This document shows, in pieces, positions 8,812-17,497 of a stretch of DNA of 64,000 nt. Location: contig NZ_JADPKR010000026.1 in assembly GCF_023074055.1 (NCBI RefSeq), positions 1 to 64,000 of the forward strand, given 5' to 3'. Position 1 is the first letter of the stretch, and every line of letters begins with the position of its first letter. Both the position numbers and the translations under genes were made by a program. The notes beneath the pieces were generated by a model. That model worked only from the letters and a program-made list of their open reading frames with translations. It ran no database searches and was not told the DNA's origin. Source of the DNA: Bradyrhizobium sp. 141. GTDB taxonomy: Bacteria; Pseudomonadota; Alphaproteobacteria; Rhizobiales; Xanthobacteraceae.

Positions 8812-8989
8812 GTCTGAACGCTTACCCCGGGGTGCAACCTTCGAAGGGACAGACCTGTCCCGCTTCAGTGCACCCGCGATCCCTTGTGTTGTTGTGCAGG
8901 AGGGGATTTGCAGCGTCCATGCCGCAGGCGCGTTTTTACCTCCCTTAAGGCCGCCTTTGCGTTGTTAACGTTAAATTAACTATGCGCTT

Positions 8990-9190
8990 TGCACCTCGCG
9001 CCCCGCTGCTATGGTGGCCGCAGTCGCAAGCCTCGCCGCTTTCATCCAGGTTCTCGGCGGGGCCTGTACACAGGGCGTCAAACAGTTTGGCCACGGGCCG
9101 GGGAGGGGTGGGGATACACCTTCATTCCTCCGGCACCGGAAGGTCGACACGGACAGGCAGGGCTTTCCCAGGGCCCTGCCTTTTCCTTTT
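8990..9190 (+). ncRNA. Candidate structured small RNA
   Basis: The 450-base gap before the rhomboid gene ends in an unmistakable intrinsic terminator at 9156-9190. Upstream lie more helices: CCTG-TACA-CAGG near 9063 and a hairpin ACCTTC...AAGGT near 9117-9143 whose loop region contains CCTCC, an anti-Shine-Dalgarno motif. The frame that reads through is unlike the rhomboid and atypical in composition. A weak promoter-like pair (TTGCAC then TATGGT, spacing 15) sits near 8994-9015. The 5' end is a guess. I considered 6S and SRP RNA but cannot match their signature sequences. Confidence 0.45.
9156..9190 (+). terminator. Intrinsic terminator of candidate RNA
   Basis: Perfect 8-bp stem GGCAGGGC / GCCCTGCC (9156-9163 and 9173-9180), nine-base loop, followed at once by TTTTCCTTTT. 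Because no gene ends just upstream on this strand, the terminator implies a transcript starting in the gap. Confidence 0.8.
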
Positions 9191-9265
9191 GTGCACTTGC
9201 GCAAGGCCGGCAAAGGCGACTATCTGCAAGCGTGTTGCCCTGGTCGCGGTGAAAGCGAAGCTGCC

Positions 9266-10099
9266 TTGGATTCCTCTCAAGATTCTCCGCCGCAAGGCCC
9301 TCAGCAAAATCCCCAAGCGGAGGTGCCGGCGGTCATCGAGGAGGCTCCGCGCGAGCCGGTCCTGACGCTGCCCGCGGCGCTGACCGCCTATATCATCCTG
9401 CTGGCGGTGATCCATTTGCGGGTGCTGCTGCCGCCGGAGATCGAGAACTGGACCATCGACGTCTTCGGCTTCATCCCGAAGCGCTACGATTCCTCCCTGC
9501 TCAATCTGGAGATTCCCGGCGGCACCGGCGCCAAGGTCTGGACCTTCGTCACCTATTCGCTGCTGCACGCCAATCTGACCCATCTCGGCTTCAACGTGCT
9601 GTGGCTGCTGCCGTTCGGCAGCGCATTGGCGCGGCGGTTTGGCGCGGTCAGGTTCTACCTGTTTCTCGCGGTGACGGCGGCCGCCGGCGCGCTCGCCCAT
9701 CTCGTCACCCATGAGCACGCGGTGGCGCCGATGATCGGCGCCTCGGCCTCGGTGTCCGGCGCGATGGCGGCCGCAATCCGCTTCGCTTTCGTCCGCGGCA
9801 GCTTCCTGTCGTTCAACCGGTCGGATGCCGATACCGCTGCGAGGGTTCCGGCATTGCCGCTGTCGCGCGCGCTGCGCGACGGGCGGGTGGTCGGCTTCCT
9901 GGCGGTGTGGTTCGGCGTCAACATCATCTTCGGCGTCGGTGCGATCGGCGTCGATTCCGAAACCACGAGCGTCGCCTGGCAGGCGCATATCGGCGGCTTC
10001 TTCGCCGGCCTGTTGCTGTTCACCCTGTTCGATCCCGTGCCGCGCGTGCGAAGCGATGCTGCGGATGCGTCATCACAGGACGTTTCAGACCGTATTTGA
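9266..10099 (+). CDS. Rhomboid family intramembrane serine protease
   Basis: The protein has six or more membrane helices and the rhomboid signature: HANLTHLGFNVLWLLPFG (HxxxN on helix 2), GASASVSGAM (the GxS nucleophile) and WQAHIGGFFAG (catalytic His). It cleaves substrates inside the membrane. The start is uncertain: no ATG exists in frame; the frame is open from 9011 but runs through the candidate RNA and its terminator. I place it at the TTG at 9266, behind GCGAAG, giving 277 residues. A long Pro/Gln-rich cytoplasmic N-terminus (about 35 residues) precedes the first helix. Confidence 0.85.
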   Translation: MDSSQDSPPQGPQQNPQAEVPAVIEEAPREPVLTLPAALTAYIILLAVIHLRVLLPPEIENWTIDVFGFIPKRYDSSLLNLEIPGGTGAKVWTFVTYSLLHANLTHLGFNVLWLLPFGSALARRFGAVRFYLFLAVTAAAGALAHLVTHEHAVAPMIGASASVSGAMAAAIRFAFVRGSFLSFNRSDADTAARVPALPLSRALRDGRVVGFLAVWFGVNIIFGVGAIGVDSETTSVAWQAHIGGFFAGLLLFTLFDPVPRVRSDAADASSQDVSDRI

Positions 10100-10289
10100 A
10101 GCGGCGCTTGCGGCACGGCCCGAATTCATCCATCATTCCCGTGAAGAATGTTCCGAAGCTGCAAGCTGCTAGCGGCGATGCTTCGCAAAGCGCACGAGCG
10201 TGAAACCGGCGCTGAAACTGTTAGTTGAAGACTCGAAGAACAAGTCCGGACCGCCCACAGGCGGACGGGTCCGATTCAGGGAGGCAACA

Positions 10290-10718
10290 ATGACGGTACG
10301 TTCCATTCTCAACACCAAGGGCCACCAGATCATGAGCGTCGAGCCCGACGCGAAGCTGGCTGCCGCGATCAAGCTGCTCGCCGACAAGAAGATCGGCGCG
10401 GTGCTGGTGATGAACCAGAGCCGGCTCGAAGGCATCCTGTCGGAGCGCGACATCGTCCGCGTGCTCGGCGAGCGCGGCGCCGGCGTGCTGGAGGAGCCGG
10501 TCGCTCAGGTCATGACCCGCAAGGTCGTGACCTGCAAGGAGACCGACACGGTCGCCGAGCTCATGGAGATGATGACATCAGGCAAGTTCCGCCATCTGCC
10601 CGTGATCGACAACGGCAAGGTGGTCGGCCTCATCTCGATCGGCGACATCGTCAAGCGCCGGGTCCAGGAATACGAGTCCGAGCAGGAAGCCCTGCGCGAC
10701 TACATCAAGACGGCCTGA
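10290..10718 (+). CDS. CBS-pair domain protein
   Basis: A 142-residue protein made of two CBS motifs in tandem (about residues 8-60 and 72-128). These bind adenine nucleotides such as AMP, ATP or SAM at the cleft between repeats; IGAVLVMNQSRLEGILSERDIVR and FRHLPVIDNGKVVGLISIGDIVK are the conserved halves. It is a stand-alone energy-sensing module of unknown partner. The ATG at 10290 is chosen because GGGAGG precedes it by six bases; the in-frame region upstream is unlike the family. Confidence 0.9.
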   Translation: MTVRSILNTKGHQIMSVEPDAKLAAAIKLLADKKIGAVLVMNQSRLEGILSERDIVRVLGERGAGVLEEPVAQVMTRKVVTCKETDTVAELMEMMTSGKFRHLPVIDNGKVVGLISIGDIVKRRVQEYESEQEALRDYIKTA

Positions 10719-10731
10719 CGGGCCATCCGCC

Positions 10732-11799
10732 TCACTCGCCCGCTTTCGGCGCGTGACCCGCGGGCGCCGGCGCGAGCACCTCGATCGCCTCCTGGATCGA
10801 CTCCAGCGCGCGCTCGGTGGCGCGTGTGCCGTGGGCGATCAGGTCCTCGTAACGGTGGAAGTCGAACCAGCCGAACTGGCCGACCCGCGGCGTGATCAGG
10901 AGGTCCGGCGGGTCGCCGGCGAGCCGAGCGCGCGTGATGCGGTCCTGCATGATGTTGAAGGCGTCGACCATCACCGAGGAGATGCCGGGCCGGCCGGCGC
11001 CGCCGAAGAATTCGCGCTTCATGGTCTTTTCGGGCGAGAACAGGCGCGGGAAACGCCGCTTGGCCGTCGGCTCCGCTGCGTCCGGCGCGACCGCGGCGGG
11101 CACGGCGCCATGCGCATGGATGGTCGTGGAATGGGTGAAGATGTCGCTGGAAAGATTTGCGGCGATGACGATTTCGGCGCCGAGCGCGCGGGCGGCGGAG
11201 ACCGGCACGGGATTCACCAGCGCGCCGTCGACCAGCCAGCGGTCACCGATCAGCACCGGCGCGAAAATGCCGGGCAGCGCGTAGGACGCGCGCATCGCGT
11301 CGACCACACGGCCGCGCGTCAGCCAGATCTCGTGGCCGGTGCGGACCTCGGTCGCGACGCTCGCAAACTTGATCGGAAGATCCTCGATCCGGACTTGTCC
11401 GATCGCCTCCTCGAGCCGGGTTGCAAGCTTCTCGCCGCCGAGCAGGCCGGAGCCGTTGAGGCGGATGTCGAGATAGCCGAGGATGTTGCGCATGCCTTGC
11501 AGGCTGCGCCCCCAATCTTCGAACGTATCGAGCCGGCCGGCCGCATGGAGGCCGCCGGCGACGGCGCCAATGGAGGTGCCGACCACGACGTCGGGCACAA
11601 TGCCGTTGGCAAGCAGTGTCCTGAGAATCCCGATATGGGCAAAGCCGCGCGCCGCGCCGCCACCAAGGGCAAGGCCGATCACCGGCCGGCGGATGCTGCC
11701 CAAGCCGACTTTTTCGCCGACCTTTTCACCGGCTTTTTCGCCATTGGAGCCGTTCGCGCCCCGACCCTTCAAAATATCCAGCACCGAAAACTCTCCCAC
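10732..11799 (-). CDS. Patatin-like phospholipase (RssA type)
   Basis: A 355-residue patatin-fold hydrolase. The oxyanion loop GGGAARGFAHIG, the nucleophile elbow GTSIG and the Asp of DGALVNPVPV form the complete Ser-Asp dyad. A short charged N-terminal extension (about 45 residues, GTG start) precedes the domain. Members release fatty acids from phospholipids or acyl esters at the inner face of the membrane. It is convergent with the CBS protein, only 13 bases between stops. Confidence 0.9.
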   Translation of the reverse strand: MGEFSVLDILKGRGANGSNGEKAGEKVGEKVGLGSIRRPVIGLALGGGAARGFAHIGILRTLLANGIVPDVVVGTSIGAVAGGLHAAGRLDTFEDWGRSLQGMRNILGYLDIRLNGSGLLGGEKLATRLEEAIGQVRIEDLPIKFASVATEVRTGHEIWLTRGRVVDAMRASYALPGIFAPVLIGDRWLVDGALVNPVPVSAARALGAEIVIAANLSSDIFTHSTTIHAHGAVPAAVAPDAAEPTAKRRFPRLFSPEKTMKREFFGGAGRPGISSVMVDAFNIMQDRITRARLAGDPPDLLITPRVGQFGWFDFHRYEDLIAHGTRATERALESIQEAIEVLAPAPAGHAPKAGE

Positions 11800-12029
11800 C
11801 CGGGCCAGCCCTCACACCAGAGTAGGCGCCGTATTTCTGCTCCGCCATAACCAGGGTGAAGCATGGTTTATACCGTTCGGGACGCAGGGGGCAGCAGTGT
11901 GGCGAGGGCTGGTCGTCGTCAGCCCAATCACGCAGGCGTCAACCGGGTTCCAAAGAACCGTCCTGGGGCCGTATTTCCCGGGGGTTCCGAGGCTTGAATT
12001 TGCCGCGTTTTCGGTGAAAAGCAGGAGGC

Positions 12030-13103
12030 ATGAAACGCGGGGGTGACGGCATCATCGGATGGCGGCGCAGCGGCAGGCTGCTGCCGGCGCTGATCCTTGC
12101 CGTGTCCCTCGTTACCTCAGGCCAAAACGCTGCGCAGGCGCAGCTTTTCTCCGATCGTCCGCCGCCGGTGCCGCCGGCTTCGGTGCCCGACCCCGGCGGG
12201 GCCATCAATCTGGCGCCGCCCTCCGGGCCAGGCGCCGGTCCCCCGAGCCTGCCGCCGACCCTGATGCAGCCGGCGACCCCAAGCATGCCGCCGCCTGCCG
12301 TCACGACCGTGCCGCCGGCCGCCCCGCTCAACGCGGCCGCGCCCGGACAGGGCGTGCTGTCGCTGACCGCGAAATACGGCAAGGACTCAGCCGCCATTAC
12401 CAGCGGCCTGGTCTGGCGCGTGTTTGCCGACCGTCCCGATGAGAACGGCACCTTCAAGCTGATCCGCGAGGACCGCAACGCCACGCCCAACATCGTGCTA
12501 TCGCCCGGCAATTACGTCGTGCACGTCGCCTTCGGCCTCGTCAGCGCGGTACGCACCGTCAGCCTGAAGGCCGAGACCGACCGCGAATCCTTCGTGCTGC
12601 CGGCCGGCGGCCTGCGCATCGAAGGCCGGGTCGGCACCAGCCGCATTCCGCAGAACCAGATCTCGTTCGCGATCTACAAGGGCAGCCAGTTCGAATCCGG
12701 CGAGCGCGCCTCGCTGGTGCCGAACGTCGCCGCCGGCGACGTCGTGCTGCTGCCGGAGGGCACCTACTACATCATCTCCAACTATGGCGATGCCAATTCG
12801 GTGGTGCGCTCCGACATCCGCGTCCAGGTCGGCAAGCTCACCGACGTCACCATCACCCACCGCGCCGCCGTGATCACGCTCAAGCTGGTCAGCGACAGGG
12901 GCGGCGAGGCGCTCGCCAACACAGCCTGGTCGGTGCTGACCCCGGGCGGCGACGTCATCAAGGAATCGATCGGCGCCTTCCCGCGCGTGGTGCTCTCCGA
13001 AGGCGAATACCGCGCGATCGCCAAGAACGAGGGCAAGGTCTACGAGCGCGGCTTCAACGTCGTCAACGGCGTCGACGGCGAAGTCGAAGTCGTCGCGCGT
13101 TAG
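12030..13103 (+). CDS. Exported Pro-rich beta-repeat protein
   Basis: A 357-residue protein with a signal peptide (after a basic start GRRSGRLLPALILAVSL, cleavage near AQA, residue about 35). A roughly 70-residue Pro/Ala-rich linker follows, then about 240 residues of repeated beta-rich motifs such as SPGNYVVHVAFG, LPEGTYYIISNYGD and SEGEYRAIAKNEG, each an acidic/Gly turn then a strand. These look like repeated transthyretin/carboxypeptidase-regulatory-like folds. RBS is GCAGGAGGC. No enzymatic motif; a periplasmic or surface structural role is likely. Confidence 0.75.
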   Translation: MKRGGDGIIGWRRSGRLLPALILAVSLVTSGQNAAQAQLFSDRPPPVPPASVPDPGGAINLAPPSGPGAGPPSLPPTLMQPATPSMPPPAVTTVPPAAPLNAAAPGQGVLSLTAKYGKDSAAITSGLVWRVFADRPDENGTFKLIREDRNATPNIVLSPGNYVVHVAFGLVSAVRTVSLKAETDRESFVLPAGGLRIEGRVGTSRIPQNQISFAIYKGSQFESGERASLVPNVAAGDVVLLPEGTYYIISNYGDANSVVRSDIRVQVGKLTDVTITHRAAVITLKLVSDRGGEALANTAWSVLTPGGDVIKESIGAFPRVVLSEGEYRAIAKNEGKVYERGFNVVNGVDGEVEVVAR

Positions 13104-13506
13104 GATACGGGGCATCAGCGTCGGCTGCGGTGAGACGCCAGACTTTGCGCTTGGCACAACAATTCTCATCTGGCGCACGAACGTGCATCCCGCCAATACC
13201 GCTGCCGCCGCCATGCGTGCGGGTGCGGCAGCCGTTCTCCGCCTTCCCCCGTTTGCTCGGCTTTGAAGTCTTTGTCAGCGCTACCAAACGGTCTCTTGGG
13301 GCGGGAGAAAACACCGCTGGCGAGGGCTTATTCCAGGCAATCGGGACTTGGCCACAAGCCGGTGCAAGATGCCTATTTCCGATCATCAATTTTGTTCTCT
13401 TTCCATCCTGCTGCGTTATATGTCGGGCATCCATCTAACGGCAGAGGCCGGAGCAGGCTTGTGCGCCTGTGAGACCGGCAAGGGGCAGGGGACCAAGCTC
13501 GGCGGC
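13104..13506. other. Intergenic region without identified feature
   Basis: About 400 bases between two genes. Frames here are short and unlike their neighbours in composition; no convincing promoter pair, terminator or RNA signature was found. AT content rises near 13385-13405, where a promoter for the small gene at 13507 could lie. Confidence 0.5.
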
Positions 13507-13701
13507 ATGTTCGAAGTGATCCTCACCAGGCGCAAGCGGTTTGGCTGGCGATGGCAGGTGTGCGACCAGTCCGGCAAGATATTTGCCGATGGCTTCGAGC
13601 GCACCCGGCCGTCCGCCAAATATCATGGCGAGCGCGCGTTGTTCTTCCTGTTGTCGCAGGCTTACTTGCGCAACCGCTCAGCGGCGTCCAGCGAGGACTA
13701 G
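13507..13701 (+). CDS. Small conserved-type basic protein
   Basis: Sixty-four residues from the ATG at 13507: MFEVILTRRKRFGWRWQVCD, then GFERTRPSAKYHGERALFFLL. It reads like the small globular strand-turn-strand proteins common in rhizobia. A longer upstream frame exists, but that part looks non-coding. Function unknown. The family A repeat starts 17 bases after its stop. Confidence 0.55.
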   Translation: MFEVILTRRKRFGWRWQVCDQSGKIFADGFERTRPSAKYHGERALFFLLSQAYLRNRSAASSED

Positions 13702-13717
13702 CGGCGAGCCCAGCTCC

Positions 13718-13804
13718 GTAGCCCGGATGGAGCGAAGCGCAATCCGGGTGTCTCGTTCCGCATGGATGGAATCCCGGATTACGCTTCGCTCCATCCGGGC
13801 TACA
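13718..13804. repeat. REP-like repeat, family A copy 3
   Basis: The most perfect copy: GTAGCCCGGATGGAGCGAAG near the left end and CTTCGCTCCATCCGGGCTAC at the right are exact inverted repeats of 20 bases, with a second AATCCGGG/CCCGGATT pair inside. It directly abuts the larger element that begins near 13807. Confidence 0.85.
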
Positions 13805-13806
13805 AG

Positions 13807-14345
13807 ATATCGCGCTGCCCGACGGGCAAAACATGCGAGCTCTGGGTCAACGCGCGCCGCAGAAAATATTCCACTTTACCGAAATTCGGAAACGGCGTAT
13901 GTGTCGCCGCAACCCGGCCCAAGGAAGAGGGGCGTATCGCGATCGTCACGAACGCGGGCCGGGCGGCGGTGGACGCAGGTGACATCGGCGCGAAGAGCTT
14001 CGCAGGGCGGGCAACCGTGAGCGAGACGTGTCGCGCGCACGACCGGTGTGATCGGCGTACGGCAAAATCTTGTGGTCCTGACGCCCGGGGTCTGTGCGTC
14101 AAGTCTTGCGGTGATGTGGCGGCCCGACCGGGCACGCGCATCGATCATCCGCAAGGCGACGGGGGCAATAGTGCATCGCTCCCCGGGGAGAGCACGACAT
14201 AAGCCGTCAAACCACTGCGCAGGGAAGGCCGGTCGTTTGGTTTCACCTGTATGCCGCTGTGCAGATTTCGCTACCGCCTTTCGCACAGTGGACCGCGGGT
14301 GCCAGCCGGCGCCCGGTCTTCCCTGCGCCCTCTTTCAATTGAGGG
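13807..14345 (+). repeat. Large dispersed structured element (about 540 bp)
   Basis: Begins around GATATCGCGCTGCCCGACGG and ends at CCCTGCGCCCTCTTTC. It lacks a credible gene: frames that are open have Arg/Cys-rich, non-globular translations. The 3' part folds as a long hairpin with arms at 14218-14232 and 14313-14327 (CGCAGGGAAGGCCGG / CCGGTCTTCCCTGCG) and an inner CTGTGC/GCACAG pair. I recognise closely similar blocks, with the same hairpin, from many places in Bradyrhizobium genomes; this is recall and needs a search. Frames inside it are often annotated as hypothetical proteins. Confidence 0.65.
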
Positions 14346-14420
14346 CGAAGCGATGAAGCAAAGCTCGGGCGAAACCAGCCGCGAGGATGAGAAGGTGTGT
14401 CAATTGTTCAACGATGGTTT

Positions 14421-14555
14421 CGTGCCCGGACGCAGCGCAGCGTCTCTTCGACGGTGCGCTGCAGAGCCGGGGCCCATGTTGCAGCGACGCTGTGGCCTCC
14501 TGGGTCCCGGCTCTGCGCCGCAACGCGAAGGGCGTTGCAGCGCGTCCGGGACACG
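14421..14555. repeat. Dispersed repeat family B, copy 1
   Basis: CGTGCCCGGACGCAGCGCAG at the left and GCGTCCGGGACACGAGA at the right are inverted; internally CTGCAGAGCCGGGGCC pairs with TCCCGGCTCTGCG. It is the first of a near-identical direct pair, the second being 14735-14873. Related copies lie at 33195 and 47861. Confidence 0.8.
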
Positions 14556-14585
14556 AGATTCAAACGTTGCCACTACCACACACTC

Positions 14586-14704
14586 CGTCATTGCGAGGAG
14601 CCCTTGCGACGAAGCAATCCAGACTGCTCCGCGGAGAGATTCCTGGATTGCTTCCGCCTTCGCTAAAGCTTCGGCGGACAAGTCGCTGCGCTCGCAACGA
14701 CGAT
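14586..14704. repeat. Dispersed repeat family C, copy 1
   Basis: CGTCATTGCGAGGAGC... CGAAGCAATCCAG on the left mirrors CTGGATTGCTTC...CGCAACGACG on the right. The same end sequences occur at 34795-34881. It sits between the two direct copies of family B and contains an extra 35-base AAGCTTCGGCGGACAAG insertion in its right half. Confidence 0.75.
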
Positions 14705-14734
14705 GTTGAGACAGTTGCGCGCCGAACATCACTC

Positions 14735-14873
14735 TCGTGCCCCGGACGCAGCGCAGCGTCTCTTCGACGGTGCGCTGCAGAGCCGGGGCCCATGTTGCAG
14801 CGAGTGCGTGGCCTCTTGGGTCCCGGCTCTGCGCAGCAACGCCAAGAGCGTTGCAGCGCGTCCGGGAGACGAG
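14735..14873. repeat. Dispersed repeat family B, copy 2
   Basis: Nearly identical to 14421-14555 in the first 65 bases, with a handful of substitutions in the second half and the same inverted termini. The remaining 160 bases to the next gene (14874-15034) hold no recognisable element. Confidence 0.8.
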
Positions 14874-15034
14874 AGTATCGCCTTCGCACGACCGTCATAG
14901 TCTCTAACGCGCACTAACCAACACCCGACTTAAAACTGTCATAATCGCCGAATGGAACCCACGCCCGCGACCTTTTTACAAGCCGTTAAGCGCACCTGCA
15001 TTGGATGCGCGGGGAAAGTGCGTTGGGGACTGCC

Positions 15035-17497
15035 ATGAATGCCGCGAAGAAGATGCCGGGAAAACCGGCCGCCGAAATGTTTGACGACATCCCGGTGCTT
15101 CAGCGCAAATGGCGTGCCGCGCTGAAGCCGGGCGATCGGCTGCCGCGCTACGAGGATGTGATGCTCGGCAGCCTGGGACGGCTCGCCGATCACATCGCGC
15201 TGCTGAGGAACGACGGCACGCTCGAACTGTCGCGCAGCGGACGCTACGTGCAGAAGTGGCTCGGCGAGGAGCGCTGGGATATACCCGTCGCCGAATTGTC
15301 GCCCGATTGCGCCACCGCGCTGTCGGAAGCCGCGACGATCGCGCTTGCCAACGGACAACCGCACCAGGCCAGCGCGCATTGCGTGCGCGACGGCATGGTG
15401 CGGACCTACGATGTGCTGGCGCTGCCGACCGCCTCGCGCTGGGGCGCCACGCTGGTCGGCGCCTATATCAACGAGCGCGGCACGCAGTACAATTTACTGG
15501 ACGCGATCTTCGCCTCGACCGACGACGCGGTGGTCTCGCTGGCGACGCTGCGCGATGCCGGCGGCAAGCCGTTCGATCTCCAAATCGTGCATCACAACAA
15601 CAGCGCGGACGCACTGCTGAAGATTGCGAACGGAAGCCTGTTGTGGCGGCGAATTGGCGAGGGGACCACACTGCTGGCCTTGCCCGAGATCATGGACTTC
15701 CTGCTCAAGGCCGTCGCGGGCGGCCGCGGCGAGCAGCTCGAGATCGAGAGCGAGGGCCGGCACCTCCGCCTCAGCGCCACGGCCTTCGCCGACGTGGTCT
15801 CGCTGACGATCTCCGATGTCACCGCGTTGAAGCGGCGCGACGCCTCGTTCCGCCTGCTGTTCGACAGCAACCCGATGCCGATGTGGGTGTTCGACGCGCA
15901 GACCAAGGAGTTTCTTGGCGTCAACGACGCCGCGGTCCAGCATTACGGCTACAGCCGCGCCACCTTCCTGCGCATGAAGCTGCCTGAGATCTGGCCGGAG
16001 GACGAGTGGGACAGCCACGCCGAGGCGCTCGAATGTGTCGGCGAAGCCTATCACTCCGCGCGCAACTGGCGGCATCTGCGCGCCGACGGCAGCGAGATCG
16101 AGGTGCTCACCTTCGGTCGCCGCGTCGCCTTCGAGGATCGCGACGGCTATCTGGTCGCGGTGGTCGACATCACCGAACGGCGCAAGGCCGAGGCGCGCAT
16201 CGCGCATATGGCCCACCATGACGGGCTCACCGACCTGCCGAACCGCGAATATTTCCAGGAGCGCCTGAAGCAGGCGCTCGAGCAGGCGGCGGGAAAACGG
16301 GTCGGCGTGCTCTATCTCGATCTCGACCTGTTCAAGAACATCAACGATTCCTTCGGTCATCCCGTGGGCGACCGCCTGCTCAAGCAAGTCGCCGAACGCC
16401 TGACCAATGCGGTCCGCGGCGGCAATCTGGCGGCCCGGCTCGGCGGCGACGAATTCGCGGTGATCCTTGCTGCCGACGTCTCGCCGAACGAGGCCAGCGC
16501 CTGCGCAGGCCTGCTGATCGACATGCTGAAGGCGCCCTACGATCTCGACGGTCAGGAGATGGTGATCGGCGCCAGCATTGGCATCGCGCTGTCGCCCGGT
16601 GACGGCACGACGCCGGAAGAGTTGATGCGCAACGCCGACATGGCGCTGTACCGGGCGAAGTCCGACGGCGGTGGCGTGCACCATTTCTTCGAGCGCGAGA
16701 TGGACCTCCAGGCGCAGAAGCGCCGCGACATGGAGCTCGATCTGCGGCGTGCATTCGCCAATGGCGAGTTCGAGCTGCACTACCAGCCGTTGGTGTCGAT
16801 CGCCTCCGACCGCATCTCCGGCTTCGAATCGCTGCTGCGCTGGCGTCATCCGGACAAGGGCATGATCTCGCCGGCGGAGTTCATCCCGGTCGCCGAGGAC
16901 ATCGGCCTCATCACCCAGCTAGGGGAGTGGGTGCTGCGCGAAGCCTGCGCCGAGGCGGTCAAATGGCCTGCCGACGTCAAGGTCGCGGTCAATTTGTCGC
17001 CGGCGCAATTCCGCAGCCGCAACCTGGTTCAGGTCGTGATCTCGGCGCTGGCGCAGTCCGGCCTGTCGCCGAGGCGGCTCGAGCTCGAGATCACCGAGTC
17101 GATCTTCCTGGCCGAGACCGATGCCAATCTCGCCATCCTGCACCAGCTCCGCGAGCTCGGCGTCAGCATTTCCATGGACGATTTCGGCACCGGCTATTCC
17201 AGCCTCAGCTACTTGCGCAGCTTCCCGTTCGACAAGATCAAGATCGACCGCTCCTTCGTCAAGGATCTGGCGCAGCGGCCCGATTGCGGCGCGATCGTGC
17301 GCGCGATCTCGGGGCTCGGCCGCAGCCTCAACATCACCACGACCGCGGAAGGCGTCGAGACCGAGGATCAGCTCGACTGGCTCCGCGCCGAAGGTTGCAA
17401 CGAGGTGCAAGGCTTCCTGTTCAGCGCGGCGCGGCCCGCCGCCGAGGTCGCAAAGCTGCTCGCCGATTTCGGCCAGCGCGCCTCACGGGCGGCGTAG
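15035..17497 (+). CDS. PAS-GGDEF-EAL cyclic-di-GMP signalling protein
   Basis: An 820-residue cytosolic protein. Order: PAS_5-like N-terminus (about 15-150), a less conserved sensory segment, a canonical PAS with LFDSNPMPMWVFDAQTKEFLGVN (about 270-380), GGDEF domain with an intact LGGDEFAVIL site near residue 470, and EAL domain with ESLLRW (EAL variant) near 598, LEITES and DDFGTGYSS near 715. Key phosphodiesterase acids are all present, so both synthesis and breakdown of c-di-GMP are possible. The ATG at 15035 (TTGGGGAC ahead) is preferred over an in-frame ATG at 15005. No membrane segment. Its end overlaps the convergent hydrolase gene by 15 bases. Confidence 0.92.
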   Translation: MNAAKKMPGKPAAEMFDDIPVLQRKWRAALKPGDRLPRYEDVMLGSLGRLADHIALLRNDGTLELSRSGRYVQKWLGEERWDIPVAELSPDCATALSEAATIALANGQPHQASAHCVRDGMVRTYDVLALPTASRWGATLVGAYINERGTQYNLLDAIFASTDDAVVSLATLRDAGGKPFDLQIVHHNNSADALLKIANGSLLWRRIGEGTTLLALPEIMDFLLKAVAGGRGEQLEIESEGRHLRLSATAFADVVSLTISDVTALKRRDASFRLLFDSNPMPMWVFDAQTKEFLGVNDAAVQHYGYSRATFLRMKLPEIWPEDEWDSHAEALECVGEAYHSARNWRHLRADGSEIEVLTFGRRVAFEDRDGYLVAVVDITERRKAEARIAHMAHHDGLTDLPNREYFQERLKQALEQAAGKRVGVLYLDLDLFKNINDSFGHPVGDRLLKQVAERLTNAVRGGNLAARLGGDEFAVILAADVSPNEASACAGLLIDMLKAPYDLDGQEMVIGASIGIALSPGDGTTPEELMRNADMALYRAKSDGGGVHHFFEREMDLQAQKRRDMELDLRRAFANGEFELHYQPLVSIASDRISGFESLLRWRHPDKGMISPAEFIPVAEDIGLITQLGEWVLREACAEAVKWPADVKVAVNLSPAQFRSRNLVQVVISALAQSGLSPRRLELEITESIFLAETDANLAILHQLRELGVSISMDDFGTGYSSLSYLRSFPFDKIKIDRSFVKDLAQRPDCGAIVRAISGLGRSLNITTTAEGVETEDQLDWLRAEGCNEVQGFLFSAARPAAEVAKLLADFGQRASRAA

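Noticed and set aside
8990..9190. Assignment as 6S RNA, SRP RNA or tmRNA
   Set aside because: Signature sequences (for example the SRP GNAR loop region, or a tmRNA tRNA-like end) are not visible; kept only as an unnamed candidate RNA.
9011..9265. Extended N-terminus of the rhomboid protein
   Set aside because: The frame crosses a strong intrinsic terminator and reads atypical residues; a downstream TTG is preferred, although the start remains unsure.
13762..14202. A 146-codon frame in the large repeat block
   Set aside because: Lies across two repeats, with non-globular composition; typical false call in this element.
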